From: Lineus longissimus | Lineage: Eukaryota; Nemertea; Pilidiophora; Heteronemertea; Lineidae | NCBI RefSeq assembly: GCF_910592395.1 | Contig: NC_088326.1 | Span: forward strand, 6,143,001 to 6,207,000 | Length of the DNA: 64,000 nucleotides | Reading direction: 5' to 3' | Shown here: positions 50,585 to 61,345 of the stretch, piece after piece | Position numbering within the stretch: position 1 is the stretch's first letter | How the letters are laid out: the number at the start of each line of letters is the position of its first letter | Position numbers and translations under genes: made by a program | The notes under the pieces: generated by a model | Databases searched by the model: none | Told to the model about the DNA's origin: nothing | The model's input: only the letters and a program-made list of their open reading frames with translations

Positions 50585-50590
50585 AATAAA
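50585..50590 (+). terminator. Poly(A) signal of the chromodomain gene
   Basis: A canonical AATAAA lies 327 bp after the stop codon, followed by T-rich sequence. It is the likely 3' end signal of the chromodomain transcript. Confidence 0.55.
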
Positions 50591-50673
50591 CGTGGCGTTT
50601 TTCATATTATTAGATACATATAGTCTTGCCTTTATCTTTGCTACCTCACAGCGACTTGACTACATGTATTATA

Positions 50674-50811
50674 AGGGACCATCTCAAAAGTATTTTGAAG
50701 CCTAAAAGACTACGGGTAAGTCATTTAGTCTTTTTGAGTGTGGTCACACCCAAGACTAAGTGACTTGAGTCATTTTTGCTTCAAAAAACATGTACCTGTG
50801 AGATGGTCCCT
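50674..50811. mobile_element. 138-bp MITE with AGGGACCATCTCA ends
   Basis: AGGGACCATCTCA at the left is inverted at the right (TGAGATGGTCCCT). Inner segments also pair (GACTAAGTGACTT-like and AAGTCATTTAGTC). The ends match those of the 811-bp element at 37265-38075 except C for T at position 6, so both probably belong to one family. No clear target duplication is seen. Confidence 0.65.
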
Positions 50812-51179
50812 GAATTCATACCTTGAGACAATATCCAGACCGGCACTTGATACTGAGTTCCTCTTGAATTGGCATCAATAGAGAAGTCTGGCTACATGTG
50901 CTAGGATTGCAAATTACAGCGTACTTTACATGTACCAATGACTTGGAGCCTCCCTCGGTGGATACCTCTCTAATAAGGACACCGGTGCTGAATTGGTTTG
51001 GGTGGAATTCCACAACCAGGATGCCTTTCAATTGCGGACGATATTGGAGTGTCCTAACAGCAAGGTAACACTTGACTTTAGACAACGTTACGTCCAGCAA
51101 GAATACACCTGCCACATACGGAAATACTGCCTTTGAAGACGTCATTCAGAATGCTTGGGTTACTTAAGGATTTGTCACA

Positions 51180-51710
51180 CCCACCCAGAATATACACAAG
51201 ATGTCATTGAAAATGCTTAAAAAAATGTCACATCCTACCTGAATACGCCTGACCGTATGGAAATACCGTCTCTGAAGACGTCATCCAGAATGGTTTGGTT
51301 TACTTTCGACACAATGTCACATCCAACCTGAATACGCCGGACCGTAGGGAAATATCGTCTCTGAAGACGTCATCCAGAATGGTCGGGTTACTTTCGACAC
51401 AATGTCACATCCAACCTGAATACGCCTGATCGTATGGAAATACCGTCTCTGAAGACGTCATCCAGAATGGTCGGTTTACTTTCGACACAATGTCACATCC
51501 AACCTGAATACACCTGATCGTATGGAAATACCGTCTCTGAAGGCGTCATCCAGAATGGTCGGTTTACTTTCGACACAATGTCACATCCAACCTGAATACG
51601 CCTGATCGTATGGAAATACCGTCTCTGAAGACGTCATCCAGAATGGTCGGTTTACTTTCGACACAATGTCACATCCAACCTGAATACGCCTGATCGATCG
51701 TATGGAAATA
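51180..51710. repeat. Minisatellite with units of about 88 bp
   Basis: At least six units contain ACACAATGTCACATCCAACC, TGAATACGCC, GTATGGAAATACCGTCTCTG and GACGTCATCCAGAATGGT. More diverged copies extend from about 51040 to 51900. A 109-residue minus-strand frame at 50816-51145 overlaps the left margin and has no recognised domain. Confidence 0.88.
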
Positions 51711-51899
51711 ATGACTCTGATGATGTCATTCAGAAGAGTTGGGTTTACCTACATGTACGATATAATGTCACTTCTAACCAAAATACTGCAGCTGCATATG
51801 GTATGTAATTCAGAATGATGGTTTACTTGAGACAATGTCACATCGAACCAGAATACACCTACCGCATACTGAAGTACGGTCTTTGAAGATGTTATTCAG

Positions 51900-52850
51900 A
51901 GTAGTTTGATTTTTCTCAGTAATCCAACAGCCCGCTACATGTATACATGTACATGCAGGACAATATAATGATCAGTCACTTCAAAGCGTGGCCTTCAGGG
52001 GATGGCACAAGGACAAGGGCAACTTGAATACACAACCTTTCTCAGTCAAGATGAGGCAGATGCTACTTGACCATACACATTCTTTGACACCTGTCTGCTC
52101 ATTTCCGGCAAAAATTGATGTTTCTTTATACATGTAGGCAGCCTGATAGTATCAGCTGTGTTACCCAAGGTGAGCAACAATGAAAACAAGTGCATGTATT
52201 TTAATGCAAGAATCATTTTATTGCTGCTGAAATTCACATTCAGCCAGTAATACAAATCTGCTTATACATAATTGGTGGATTCACAATATATCAGATTACA
52301 CAAAAGGCATTTTCCAAGGTCCCTAGTGGTCCGGCAAAAATTCTAAGTCGTTTTGGGAGTTGCAGGACATCAGCCTAGCCCCCTGCGGTCAGATAAAAAA
52401 ATTAACCAGCAGCAGGTACCCCCCTCATGGTTAAGTTCGTCCCGAGGGCCGGAACATCGCTGTATCGTCGAACAGTTGACAGATTCCTGAGCGCCAGACG
52501 AGCAAAAAAAACTCTTACTGAACAGTTTTGCCTCAGTTGACACTTTTTGCCATATGACGTCATTTAAGGGTCGTCACAACACCTGATTTGTGGCGTAGTT
52601 TCCCAATAAACTGCATTGGAAGTTCGAACTTTCACTAGAAAAAGTCACCTTATTCACAAACATGCTTCTTGAGAACTTCTGCAAGGGCCTTAAGAGATGC
52701 CACAGAGTTCCGAAAACGTTAGCATCTCGTGGCATACTTTGTTAGCTTCGAGTGACATTTGGGGACACTATACCCTTTTAGGCAAACTTAGACCAAATCA
52801 AGTCGAAAAAGATCGGGATTTCTGAAATAAATCCGGCTTCAAAGGGTTAA
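51900..52850. other. 3' flank of the unknown minus-strand gene
   Basis: No exon is recognised. AATAAA on the minus strand (52217-52222 as TTTATT) is a candidate poly(A) signal for the gene ending at 52851. The rest shows no repeat I can support. Confidence 0.4.
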
Positions 52851-55800
52851 TTACACGTACTCAATGCCAATGTCATCACAATCCTCCTCCTCAGAGCTAG
52901 ACGCATCCTCCTCCGAATTTGATTCTTCACCACCAGGTTGCACCTCCCCTTCCTCAAAATCCACCACGATCTCTATGTCAGTGTCTATACATTCAAATAC
53001 ATCTGTTGCTTCTAGGAGAAGGTCTGTGTAGAATTCCTTTGATTCCAGCAGCAACATCACCATTCCATGGTTTTCTTAAATAGAAGGAGAGCTGGACATT
53101 AAAATTCTGAAGTCATCAACAAAGGTAATGCACATCTGCAAACCAATAGTTTATGTCTGTCCAGTTAGATTAATGAAAGGCATTCGGTTTGAATTAATTA
53201 AAAGCAGGGCGTAGTACATTTGTATTAGTAAACTGAACCTGAGCTGGGAAAGAACGGAGTTGCAATCAGATCCAGATCTGCATCCACAGCCCAGGTTAAT
53301 TCAGAGGTAGTGCCACAGCAAGACAAGTACATGTATGCATCAACCTCCACAAATGTTGGGTAAAAATAATTGCATGGCCACTACCTTGGTTTTTGATGGC
53401 CTCATTGTTCACGGTGTTGATTCTGTCTTCCAAGGTGTTGATTTTTTTCATGAAGAAAAGAACAGTTGATACCATCTCTTGAATGAACACAGGCAATTCC
53501 TCGATGTACCTGGTCATGTGTTCATGTATATCAACTATTTTCTTCTTCAAAGCAAATGTTTCTCCCTTGTTCCCTGAATTGAAGAAACAAATATTAGGAC
53601 TACAGGCTAAAAGTTTCTTGCTCCATCCCTCCTACATGTACATACGAAACGCTGGTAAAAATACATGCTGGATATGTCAGAAATGTGACTATAAGATTGA
53701 GGCGCAACTTAACATTTTACTTGCAACCAATGCTACATTGCAACCAAATTGTGTTAAATGAACAAGGTAGAATGTACTTTACATCACTTGAAGACCAATG
53801 TACCAGTAAGCCTAGAGCAAAATGCCGACCCAGGCTTTAAACCTCAAATTGCTTGATAAACAACAGCTGGATCAATTTCTCTGAACAATCGAAAATGACT
53901 GCAGGACATTACCACTATTTGTGTCCTGGACTTTGTGTTACATGTACTAAGTGAAGTTTGTGGGTAAATGAATATGAAGTGAATGCCAACCTGCAGGATT
54001 ATGCCAAGGCAACAAATAGTCCTCTTGCGTGACTTCGTCCACAGAAACATGACAGCAGACTAACACAATGCTGAAGTTGCTTTCTCTCCTTTTCAAGACA
54101 CTTTCGTAGAGAAGCCCGACTCTTTGAAGCATCTGAAATGAAAATGATAAACTTTTAAACTGATCGATATAGCAGTGAACTCGACATGCATCGTAACTGC
54201 ACAAACTGCTAATATGAAGAAAGCCCCTTTAATACTGTCGTGTTAATTGCTATCTTTCAAATCATGTCATGTTATTTAAACCAATGAACTTTGTAAGAAT
54301 CTGAAAAGAATGAAAGTGTGTATATAATCAAATTGAAAAACTCCCGAAGATAGGGCAGAAGGCTGGAAAACCTGGTCAACAAACTGGGTTGACCATGGCA
54401 CAAGGAAAACCGTGGTGTTCTTGCAGCTTCTATCTTCAGCTCCAGACTCTGAATCACATTCTAGAGAACATGTAGTGTTTTGATTAAAGAGCTGTGTTCC
54501 ATCAGTTATTTTTAGTGCCTGTTTACATGTACACTTTGAAAACAAATTTATCTCCTATAAATATATCATACCTGATAACAGCTGACGACGCACATGAGAC
54601 ACAAACTGCACATGATGAACTATGTTTTCCCATTTTCCTAAGTATTGACCTCAATACTGGCTCCCGCACATCCTCCCAACTCTCCTCTTGTCTTTGCTTC
54701 CAGTCAGCATGCGCAACAAAATGCCTTTTCTTCCATTCAGATTCAGTGCCTGGCACTTCAGTACTATTGGAAGCCCGAATCCCATTCAGAAGCTCCATAA
54801 GTTCAGCTCTCACTGCAAATTAAAAGTGCATTGATAAATAGATAAATACCAGCGGGAAAGAAAAAAAAAAGTTCCTGAGTGTTGATTCGAAAATACCATT
54901 ATTTGCCTTAATCAGCAGCCAGTGTTGCCCAATTAACCTTTAAAAAATAATAAATCATTTGCAAACTATAACCTGACTTGTGATCAACACAAAATTCAAA
55001 ATTTAGATGAATCAGTTCAGGTCGTTTGACCTCTGCAGCCGTAAAAAGTATGGTAGGTCAAATCGGAAACTTACTCCTTATAAAATACACAACTTGATTT
55101 GTGTCTTGGAATAGAGCCAACTAGCTGATGAATAAAAAGACCTTAAAAAGACAAATCACAAACCTTGCTGGAACACTTGAAAATCGAAAGGTGCATCGAT
55201 TTCTACTTCATGATTACTTGGTTGCAATTCCTCAGGAAAGTCCTTTAGTTTCTCTGGAAAAACAAGTAATTTTGAAATTAAGGCCAAATGCAGATTACGC
55301 CAGAAAAGATGCAATTTCTTCCATGGAATTTCTTACATAAAAAGGGTGGAAAAGACAAATTTTTCTGGTTTGATTTTAAAGATTGGTGAGAAATTTTAAA
55401 GAGGTATAGCAGTGATAGGGTTGGATTTGTAGGCATAAACCATTTGTCCAGAACATGAAATTATCAGTTAATTGCACTAATGTAAGCCTAGTCTAGCAGC
55501 AATATTTTTCCATGTATAAAGCCTAATTGAATATTGATGGCTCAGACGAGGTGAAGGCATTTGTCAACCAAAAACAATCTACCTGTCGTTGAGGTTTTCT
55601 TCCCTTTTCTTTCTCTTCTGGGACTGATGGACCATCTATAGCACCATTGATGTCCCTGGATGGAGCCTTCACATATGGCTTTAAGTTCTTTTTAGGATAG
55701 GTTTTCCTCTTTTCCCTGCGATAGGAGGCAGCCAACTCTTTGATTCGTGCATAATGCCCTGCATTCTCACCAGAAGGATTGTCATCATTACCATTGGATG

Positions 55801-57482
55801 ATGCTGAAAAACAAACACATAAAGTGACAAATACTAATAGTCAAAACTATGACTTAGCCTAGACAAAATACAGCCTCCATGCAGGCTACACTCGATTTAT
55901 GATATTAACGAACACGAAGCTTTAGAAGGCCTTAAGACAACTTCAGACAATGCCAGTAGTTAAAGGGGAGGCGCCTGATTGGCCACATCCTTGCCAATGA
56001 ACCTACATGTGGTGGCAAAACAGGAAGACACAAGGTTGGCCTCGGGATGAGCACAGCCTAATCAACGATAGCCGATTTGAATACTCTCGATGTTCTACGC
56101 TCCAATCCGCCATTGAGTCGAGTATCTGCGCCAATAAAGGTAGGGAATTCCTGCGCAACGAGTTTAAGCTTACTATGCAGATACGGTCTATCGCAGTGCT
56201 ATTTTTAGGAATGTCTAAAGTCAGGGATGTAGCCGAGGGGATCAGGGGGGTTCGAACCAACCCAAGCTTGAGAAAAGGATCCGCTGAGGACAGTCAAAAA
56301 TACTTTTCTACTGAGTTTTGTAACACCATGATTCTATCCAAATGGGCCATTGTACGATAGAGTGACAGGCCTTTCAATTACGTGGAGACCTCTACACCCT
56401 GTATTTTTTTAGCCTATTTTGGGGGACATGTTTTTTTGCTTTTTGGCTTAATTTGGGGACATTTCATCACGCCAATTTGCCTGAACAGCGATGTCATAAA
56501 TCAAAGTTAGTGACTGATATCACCACATACACCTGAAAAATCATAATTTTAGGGGAAAACTTTAAAATGAGGCCATTTGGATGAGATTTGGTTATGTTAG
56601 GGGTCAAAAAACGCTTCAGGGGGGTCATATTTAAAAAAAAGAAGAAAAAACCCACCTAATTTCGGGGCATCATGTACGGTGTAGGAATCATGTAATTGAG
56701 AGGCCTGAGTGACCTTATACAGTCCTTCGTAACTGGGAGTGCTGACCTGCCAGATTTCGGTCTCATGTTCACGGGCTTAGCGCCTTAGTTGCTCAAGAAA
56801 TAGGCGAAGAACCCCCCCCCCCCCCCCACACTGCGATATCAGGCTACGCCCCTGAACGTTCACACGTGATACATGTTCTATGTTATTTTCGAATTGGTCA
56901 ATCACTGTGCATGAGGTGACTTGTGACAAGACATCACATGCAAATAATTGATGCGATGACAGGGTAATCGGCCTGGGAAATACTGAAACGCCACCATATT
57001 TGAGGCCACAATTCATGAATTACCTCTTTTGGCAGAAGGGCAGGCACGCCGGTCTAAGTCAATGAATGTGAAATTTTGAATTTATGGCTAGGGCCAGGGG
57101 GGGCGGCCTGCCCGCCCGGCAAGCGCGGCCACAAAGGGTAGGCTAGGCCTACGGGGTGGGCATGGTGTGGGGGGGGGGGGGGCGGGGGGGACTAGGCCTA
57201 CCATTACATCAATGTGATATGTCAATGATGACAAATAATGATGAAGATGTCCACGCATCGAGCATTTACATACATTTACGGCAGCAGCATGGGGATGCAT
57301 CTCATTTATCAATACAGGTGGTAGGCCTAGCTAGGCACGTGCCCTGCTGGGCCTGGGCCGGGGCTGGGCGACGGCCATGCTTTTTTCTCAGATCGATTTA
57401 GGACAATTACTGAATTAGGTGACAAAAAAACAACACCTTTGGCGACCATCTGGCTATACTTACCATCAAATTCCATGGTCAT
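52851..57482 (-). CDS. Unknown protein, 8 exons, one junction out of phase
   Basis: Proposed exons on the minus strand are 57482-57464, 55803-55583, 55251-55164, 54812-54572, 54460-54372, 54132-53991, 53573-53385 and 53074-52851. All have GT..AG borders and consistent phase except the join of exon 4 to exon 5, which is one base out; all exons together are 1213 nt. The N-terminus is short and acidic (MTMEFD), then basic (YRREKRKTYPKKNLKPY). Exon 4 is rich in charged helices and ends with a C-x2-C-x2-C cluster. Exon 7 has a probable coiled coil. The last exon is strongly acidic, with EEDASSSEEED before the stop. I do not recognise the family. The acidic tail and basic head suggest a nuclear or chromatin-linked role, but this is a guess. 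The phase break may be a missed acceptor, an assembly error or a real frameshift. Confidence 0.6.
55900..57450. other. Large first intron of the unknown gene
   Basis: This intron holds homopolymer runs (poly-C at about 56812-56827, poly-G at about 57170-57190) and a GC-rich patch around 57095-57190. I can assign no element or exon in it. Confidence 0.4.
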
Positions 57483-58376
57483 GACATTCGATGCGGTCCT
57501 AACTATGACATGGTCTACGTTTCATAGCCTACCGGTACTTCAAACCGTAAATAGCAATGGAATTGAGCAAAACTGAAATACTACAACACCATCCGATAAA
57601 TCGAATGTCGCACGTTCTGTATCCCGCGAGATCTCGAAACTACTGCGCACAGGCGCGAGAAATTATATAATAGCTCAATTGCCCCGGCCCCCTACCCCTT
57701 CAATTCAGCTCAGGCCCCCTCGACTAACTACCTCCATCCCCCCCCCCAAAATGTAAAATGATATCGTTTTTAGATTTGCTGTCGGTGTAGTCGGGGTTCG
57801 TTTGTCAGTCAAGGGGGCAACCGGGGGGGAGGGGGGGGGGTCTCTAAGTTTCACGTGCCTGTGCTGCTGTTTTAGTAGCGGCAGAGGCAGTGGCTAAAAA
57901 GTAGCACGAGAAACGAGGATGAGCTGATATAGTTCCCCAGTAAAATGGGTTGCCGCAAATATTGACAACTTTACAACTGTCGAAAACTTGCGTGAAGTTT
58001 AATCAGAATAATTGAAGAGTCATGAAACTATATGATTACTACAAACCTAATGCAAATCTAAAACATTCATACGGGCTGGTTTTGCGAATAGATGGCTACC
58101 TTTGTTTACAAAATGACGTCACTCTGACGTCACGCAGAACTTAAAAGATACTTCGTTGCTATAGTTCATCATTATCCCACTGTAGCGCAATGTCTGTTTA
58201 GTTCCACCCCTAGCTGAAAGGTGGGGCAGCCTGATTTGGATCGTGGGATATGTACGTTATAAGCCACTAATACCAATCGTAGATATACCACTATTGTTTG
58301 CGGAGAATGCACTGAACATGCATGCATTGTCCGGCCGGCTTTGGCTATGCGCTGCACTGCAGACGACAGTATGAGC
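57483..58376. other. Upstream region of the unknown gene
   Basis: This region should contain the promoter. It holds ATCCCGCGAGATCTCG and CTGCGCACAGGCGCGAG near 57620-57660 and a poly-G patch at 57825-57840. A CRE-like TGACGTCA is split across TGACGTCACTCTGACGTCACG at about 58113-58133. No coding exon is supported. Confidence 0.35.
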
Positions 58377-58386
58377 AGAGGCATGT

Positions 58387-58943
58387 GGGTGTCTACAAAA
58401 CCAAGACCCAAGACCCAAGACCCAAGACCTACAAAACCAAGACCCAAGACCCAAGATGTTGATGGGGGGTCTTGGTTTTGTAGGTCTTGGGTCTTGGGTC
58501 TTGGTTTTGTAGACACCCACACGGGTGTCTACAAAACCAAGACCTACAAAACCAAGACCCCCCACCTACAAAACCAAGATCTACAAAACCAAGATCCATC
58601 AACAAACCTACTCCAAACTAGTACCTAGTACCATAGTACCTGCCCAAGAAGTAATTACATTGTTCTTTTTTTTTTCATTCACCCTAACCCTTTAGAAAGC
58701 TAGGCTATATCATCACGAATACCCTCGAGAGGACTATTAAGGTATTTTAGCTTTAGCTATTTTTTCTGTTTTATTGATAAATTGCAACTTCCTGCTGAAA
58801 AAAGGAGAGATGTAGATGGGGTCTTGGTTTTGTAGGTCTTGGTTTTGTAGGTCTTGGTTTTGTAGGTCTTGGTTTTGTAGATGGGGTCTTGGTTTTGTAG
58901 GTCTTGGGTCTTGGTTTTGTAGGTCTTGGTTTTGTAGACACCC
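58387..58943. mobile_element. 557-bp foldback element made of a CTACAAAACCAAGAC repeat
   Basis: The element starts GGGTGTCTACAAAACC and ends with the exact inverse GGTTTTGTAGACACCC. It is flanked by a 10-bp direct repeat AGAGGCATGT (58377-58386 and 58944-58953), which is a convincing target duplication. Most of its length is tandem CTACAAAACCAAGAC and CCAAGAC words on the left and their complements on the right. A second internal foldback lies at 58387-58519. A unique core of about 210 bp is at about 58603-58815. There is no coding capacity. A 9-11-bp duplication is typical of Mutator-like elements, so that superfamily is a possible source of the transposase. Confidence 0.8.
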
Positions 58944-58953
58944 AGAGGCATGT

Positions 58954-60477
58954 CTGCTTCTGCTTATACCGTACAAGGCTAGGCCTACATCCGTGTTCTA
59001 CTGCAATGCACACCCAAATACCTAGTAAAAACGTGTGGTAATGTTATCAACGTGGCACAGGCCTTCAAATGGTATAGGTAGGCCTAGTTGTCGTAGGAAA
59101 GAAATTTTGTGATGTCCCTCGATCCTGTTCCGTTCCTGTATACAGTCACTGACTATTAGTGTCACTGTCTTAGGCCTATAATGCCTAGCGACCAGATGAT
59201 AGCAAGGTGCCCTATCTGAGGTACATGCGCTCCTATATGCCCACCTGTCTGTGTCTTCATGTCATCATGTCCGAATCCGCCAAGGGAACTCGAGCGTATT
59301 GCAATACCAGTATGTTGCTCTCTTTCAGGGTTGAATATTATCTATACTATAATGCGCGTTGTGGCCGCTATTAGGAGGTAATTTTTGTTTCAAAATTGGG
59401 CCTTGGAAATGCGTCGAATTCTTGCAACCTTTGGCTTCGTAGGTCTGGATCATACGTAAGAGTGTCACTGAGGGTGTCATACGTCGAATATCTTCGTGGT
59501 TTTAGAATAAATAACAACTTTTCAGAGAGCACGTCGACTGGAGAGCTCCGCTCATTCTCAAAAGCATACACAAACTTCACGCATATTCTCCCTGCCACAT
59601 CAGTATTAGCTTCCAGCACGTATGTAGTGCTATACAACCTGGTCCATGGTGCAGGGTATCAGCAGGGAGATTAATGATTAGCCTGTTCTATTTTAGTTCT
59701 ATTCGAGAAACACTGACCTGAGTGATAAGGAAAATTCTGCAGAGTGGCCTACCGGAACATGCAGTCAGGGTATCAATAAACAGTTATGCCAGGATGGACA
59801 AAATATGTACAGTGGCCAGCGCTTGCTTTTTGTTTTATTCTTTACTGACTGATGTTGTCAGTTTGAATTGCGTTCTGCATCTCTCCATGCGCCTGGCTTT
59901 GGTCCGACAGTGGCATTGGGTACGGGAGTGGGTAGGTGATATGCCTAATATGTGAGGGCCTTATTTGGAACAGGACCTGCTGTCACTGGTCTCAATGCAT
60001 TGTGCAAAATAGCGTACTCCAATCAATCTATTGGGGGTTGCATGTAGATAGCAGCAATAAGTCGCTAAATGCAGTTAATTTCGTGTTTAACCTTTAATAA
60101 AACTTCAGTAACGTTAGAAATTTAATGTAGCTCAATCATCGTGCGCATTTAACTAATGTATATTACATTTCAACTTTGCCCGCTCCTTGGGTATATGCTA
60201 GTATGATCAATTCAAGTAAACACGGGGAGAACCTGGAGCCTGATAAACAGATGGAGCTTCAAGATAATAATATTGTTATACAATGCTTACCGCAGTTCGA
60301 GAAGGGTTGGGAGAGAAAGTGTGAAGAGCTTTATCAACAAAGGTGGTTCTGATATCTACCTGAATCAAGAAATAAAATGATTTCATTCGATCAATGAGTA
60401 TTGAGATATTGTTAATGTCTATGACAAGTTGTCGCTAAACAGCGATTGACATTAAATGTATTTTTTTTTCATTTCAG
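58954..60477. other. Unassigned sequence before the SWIM exon
   Basis: Overlapping open frames on both strands at 59371-59674 have no recognisable motif and no clear splice context. No repeat or regulatory element is supported in the remainder. Confidence 0.35.
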
Positions 60478-61345
60478 GTTCATTAGAATCGTGAAGATTT
60501 TTAAGACAACGAAGGCCTGTTATTTCAATGCGGCTGTGTGGGAAGAAGTGAAAAAGAACACGACGTGCAAACTTGCCATTTGTGTAAAATCTGAAAACGC
60601 TGCGGTCCTGGAGACGCAGTGTGAATACGTTGCAGGACAGGCCCACACTGCGTACTGTAAGCACGTGGCAGCTGTACGGTGGCCCATAGAGGACATGCGT
60701 TTATTTTCAATATATTAGAATATTTTTCTTTTTACAATGCGTTTTTTTTCTCTCGAATTACAACCGCCGTCGGATTTATTTCTCACCGCCGAAAAAATAA
60801 TTTCCACCGCCGGGTAAAAAAAAAATTCCCACCAACGCGGTGGAAATTAATATCCACCGCGGTGGAAATAATATCCACCGCGGTGGAAATAATATTCACC
60901 GCGGTGGAAATAATATCCACCCGGTGTCAATAACGAATTAGCTCCCGCTCCGATCTTTCTTATGTTGTTACTCTCCTTGACCTGATACTAGTCCAGCCAC
61001 AATCGTGGTTGTAAACATATTATTTCCACCGCGGTGGATATTATTTCCACCGCGGTGGATATTATTTTCCACCGCGGTGGATATTATTTTCCTTGGCGGT
61101 GGTGGGAATTATTATTTTTAACATGGCGGTGGGAATTATTTTTTCGGCGGTGAGAAATAAATCCGACGGCGGTTGTAATTCGAGAGAAAAACAACGCATT
61201 GTAAAAAAAAAATTTTCTATTATATTGAAAATAAACGCATGTCCTCTATGGGCCACCGTACAGCTGTTCTATACTCATTAATCAATTTCAGGGAACATGG
61301 AAAAATTATCACAGAACAGTCATGCACGCGGGTTGGTTGGAAGAT
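60478..61345 (+). pseudogene. SWIM-type zinc-finger exon split by a transposon
   Basis: After a strong acceptor (T-rich tract, TTTCAG at 60472-60477) an open frame in phase 2 encodes a SWIM-like domain. The helix-strand lead-in is followed by TQCEYVAG and YCKHVAAV, the pattern C-x-C-x(n)-C-x-H with the second Cys replaced by Tyr. At HVAA the frame is interrupted by the 586-bp element at 60675-61260. Beyond it the same frame resumes as VLYSLINF and an SCT motif, which is how SWIM domains usually continue. Coding similarity fades at about 61345, where the BEL/Pao element begins. Other exons of this gene are not identified, so it may be a fragment. SWIM domains bind DNA or protein, and many invertebrate copies belong to transposons. 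Confidence 0.6.
60675..61260. mobile_element. 586-bp inverted-repeat element inserted in the SWIM exon
   Basis: The ends are TACGGTGGCCCATAGAGGAC and its inverse, and the inverted repeats run about 240 bp. CAGCTG flanks both sides (60669-60674 and 61261-61266), consistent with a 6-7-bp target duplication. Inside each arm stand several copies of the palindrome CCACCGCGGTGG spaced by AAATAATAT, plus CCGCCG words. The short centre (about 60930-61015) is unique. There is no coding capacity. Removing it restores an uninterrupted SWIM reading frame, which confirms the insertion. Confidence 0.85.

Noticed and set aside
50816-51145. 109-residue minus-strand frame
   Set aside because: It overlaps the margin of the 88-bp minisatellite and has no domain or splice support.
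58172-59025. Open frames encoding KTKTYKTKTQD-like or GSWFCRSWF-like peptides
   Set aside because: They are translations of the CTACAAAACCAAGAC repeat of the foldback element.
59371-59674. Two overlapping 88-92-residue frames on opposite strands
   Set aside because: No recognisable motif, no splice context, and neither strand is favoured.
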